A stretch of DNA of 64,000 nt from positions 104,313,927 to 104,377,926 of the forward strand of contig OY757310.1 of assembly GCA_963583905.1 (NCBI GenBank), given 5' to 3'. Position numbers and translations under genes: made by a program. The notes beneath the pieces were generated by a model, which saw only the letters and a program-made list of their open reading frames with translations, had not been told where the DNA came from and did no database searches. This stretch comes from Stenurella melanura. Its lineage: Eukaryota > Arthropoda > Insecta > Coleoptera > Cerambycidae. This document shows, in pieces, positions 63,901 through 64,000 of the stretch (the first letter of the stretch is position 1; the number at the start of each line of letters is the position of its first letter).

Positions 63901-64000
63901 AACCTAAACTTCGCCTGATCGGAAAAAGTTATATAGAAAAATTATCCGCCGTGATGAGGCGGTTCGAAATGGTTCTATAAGATATTGGCGTAAAATCAAC
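60960..64000 (+). repeat. Terminal segment resembling 4.8-7.3 kb and 25.3-28.1 kb
   Basis: The box pattern here is shifted, intact x5, shifted, intact, shifted (from about 61201 to 63729). It equals that at about 4757-7288, and differs by one intact monomer from that at 25253-28097. Shared markers include GAGGTCGTGG, AAAATAAATCG, GGGCTAACATG and GTTATCGAG. A two-base loss (GAAATGACTGTATG near 61910) also occurs at 26594, 31641 and 38261. The window ends inside half-unit A. Confidence 0.7.

Larger units (their letters stand above)
1..64000 (+). repeat. Satellite DNA array, about 316-bp monomers, head to tail
   Basis: Seen: the same 316/317-bp unit recurs end to end about 203 times, always in one orientation, with no inserted unique sequence, mobile element or inversion. 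Unit length varies with small indels: 317 bp when the A/B junction reads CGCAATAAG, 316 bp when it reads CGTATAAG, and about 306-307 bp when 10 bp are missing there. Copies differ at a small set of recurring positions (for example GGCTCTAT/GGTTCTAT/GGCTTTAT, GACCCTGTAT/GACTCTGTAT/GATTCTATAT, GAGCTCGTAG/GAGGTCGTGG), which define subfamilies. Known: long homogeneous arrays of this type are typical of centromeric and pericentromeric satellites in eukaryotes. Inferred: a centromeric or heterochromatic domain. Nothing else is present in any stretch of the window, so there is no gene-sized gap to describe separately. Confidence 0.98.

Noticed and set aside
1..64000. CRISPR array
   Set aside because: Repeats are regular, but the unit is 316 bp with no short repeat plus unique spacer structure; every base belongs to the repeated unit.
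1..64000. Tandem integrated virus, plasmid concatemer or rDNA spacer
   Set aside because: A 316-bp unit with no coding capacity, no origin-like or rRNA sequence and layered HOR structure fits satellite DNA far better.

Overview
The whole 64,000-base window is one uninterrupted, head-to-tail tandem satellite array on a single strand orientation. I counted about 203 monomers of 316 or 317 bp by hand. No conventional gene, RNA gene, transposon, CRISPR array or unique sequence was seen from the first base to the last, and the window starts and ends inside monomers. This points to a eukaryotic (peri)centromeric or heterochromatic satellite domain. The species cannot be fixed from the sequence. Monomer length, about 36% GC (counted on one monomer) and layered higher-order repeats fit many insects and other animals, and some plants.

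Each monomer is an old dimer. Half-unit A (about 156-157 bp) and half-unit B (about 160 bp) both begin with TTCGTCT and align without gaps over their first 110 columns at 76/110 identity (69%). Copies of the full monomer differ mostly at a limited set of diagnostic positions, so the ancestral 158-bp repeat duplicated first and the dimer was then amplified and homogenised.

The most interesting signal is at the A/B junction. On the minus strand most monomers carry a 17-bp sequence that fits the CENP-B box consensus NTTCGNNNNANNCGGGN at all nine fixed bases. By hand count about 123 of 203 monomers have the intact site. About 55 have a one-base-longer spacer, 15 have a 10-bp deletion, and about 10 have a substitution in a fixed base. 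The intact/broken pattern behaves as a barcode that repeats with the higher-order repeats, recalling the alternation of box-plus and box-minus monomers in primate alpha satellite. The same bases form one arm of a 7-bp hairpin, and the 10-bp deletion removes most of that arm and loop.

Layout: about 0.3-5.1 kb is a 5-monomer higher-order repeat (period 1,583 bp). About 7.5-10.1 kb is a divergent subfamily rich in the 10-bp deletion. About 10.5-14.3 kb is a 6-monomer tandem duplication (period 1,889 bp). About 14.3-26.8 kb is a mosaic with several local duplications. About 26.85-37.1 kb holds two copies of a 4.6-kb block 5,681 bp apart. About 40.4-53.6 kb is a clear higher-order repeat of 15, 12 and 15 monomers, with a further 12-monomer copy at 56.5-60.3 kb. 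Blocks from 18 kb, 35 kb and 39 kb reappear at 59 kb, 53.5 kb and 55 kb. The final 3 kb resembles the 4.8-7.3 kb and 25-28 kb segments.
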